Assembly: GCA_016716425.1 (NCBI GenBank) | Contig: JADJWJ010000020.1 | Span: 186,001 to 250,000, forward strand | Direction: 5' to 3' | DNA length: 64,000 bases | From: Betaproteobacteria bacterium | GTDB lineage: Bacteria > Pseudomonadota > Gammaproteobacteria > Burkholderiales > Casimicrobiaceae | Shown here: positions 63,873 to 64,000 of the stretch, piece after piece | Layout: the number at the start of each line of letters is the position of its first letter | Numbering within the stretch: the stretch's first letter is position 1 | Made by a program: the position numbers and the translations under genes | The notes under the pieces: model-generated | Databases searched by the model: none | What the model was told of the DNA's origin: nothing | What the model saw: the letters and a program-made list of their open reading frames with translations, nothing else

Positions 63873-64000
63873 TCAGGCGAGCGCCTTGATCGCCGACGAC
63901 AGCCGCGACTTCGTGCGCGAAACCATGTTCTTGTGCACGACCTTCTTGTCGGCGATGCGGTCCATCACCGCCTGCGATTCCTGCATGGTCTTCGCGGCGA
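63873..64000 (-). CDS. rpsT: 30S ribosomal protein bS20, C-terminal part (truncated by window end)
   Basis: The last 42 residues, AAKTMQESQAVMDRIADKKV followed by VHKNMVSRTKSRLSSAIKALA, match the conserved bS20 C-terminus (KNxAxRxKSRLxxxIKAL). The 5' part lies beyond base 64000. bS20 binds 16S rRNA in the small subunit. A strong hairpin follows the stop. Confidence 0.9.
   Translation of the reverse strand, partial: AAKTMQESQAVMDRIADKKVVHKNMVSRTKSRLSSAIKALA

Overview
The window is a chromosomal segment of a very GC-rich proteobacterium, most likely a betaproteobacterium of the Burkholderiales type. This rests on gene content and order: ccoIS-ccoNOQP-ccoGH next to fnr; ilvB-ilvH-ilvC followed by psd and pssA; a sigma factor-DUF3619-DUF3106-RDD block divergent from ilvB; TctC/Bug-type binding proteins; an argG of the betaproteobacterial type; and typical Burkholderiales intergenic palindromes. 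I saw no phage, IS element, CRISPR array, tRNA or rRNA.

Layout. 1-9068: microaerobic respiration, with the cbb3 oxidase structural genes, their copper ATPase and assembly factors, the Fnr regulator, and an Fnr box placed for class II activation of ccoN. 9069-14515: an uncharacterised protein, DUF2807 and DUF3047 envelope proteins, ppa, an EamA exporter and an RDD protein; the last two converge on a perfect 21-bp inverted repeat. 14000-15452: an ECF-type sigma factor operon with a one-pass DUF3619 protein and a CpxP/Spy-like DUF3106 protein. 15901-27663: branched-chain amino acid synthesis (ilvB, ilvH, ilvC, leuA) and phosphatidylethanolamine synthesis (psd, pssA). Three sugar-transfer genes sit between pssA and leuA. 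A 34-residue leader peptide with four consecutive Leu codons precedes leuA, pointing to transcription attenuation.

28028-31166: malate synthase and two small envelope proteins. 31254-40490: a catabolic-looking region with two formylglycine-type sulfatases, an outer-membrane porin-like protein, a metallo-beta-lactamase-fold protein with a degenerate metal site, a divergent AraC regulator, a DUF2252 protein and a BASS transporter. 40631-43606: a two-component system (PAS histidine kinase, FixJ-like regulator, lone receiver). 43951-49940: plsB, a long acyl-ACP-reductase-like protein with a histone-like tail, and a divergent Fe-dependent alcohol dehydrogenase, which could form a fatty aldehyde/alcohol route. 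50179-53814: rubrerythrin, a cysteine-rich Fe-S protein, DUF3501 and a TehA/SLAC1 channel. 53906-58432: guaC, then thiolase, acetoacetyl-CoA reductase and glgC in one tight operon (carbon storage). 58455-64000: GNAT, YajQ, a ferredoxin/double-CDGSH protein, argG, a TctC binding protein, argF and the 3' end of rpsT.

An important caveat: at least six otherwise well-conserved genes (GT2 at 21244, GT39 at 23945, sulfatase at 38953, histidine kinase at 41764, Fe-ADH at 48671, argG at 60280) are broken by single-base indels. argG appears to carry two that cancel. The pattern looks more like consensus errors in a GC-rich assembly than pseudogene decay, so frames at those points should be read with care.
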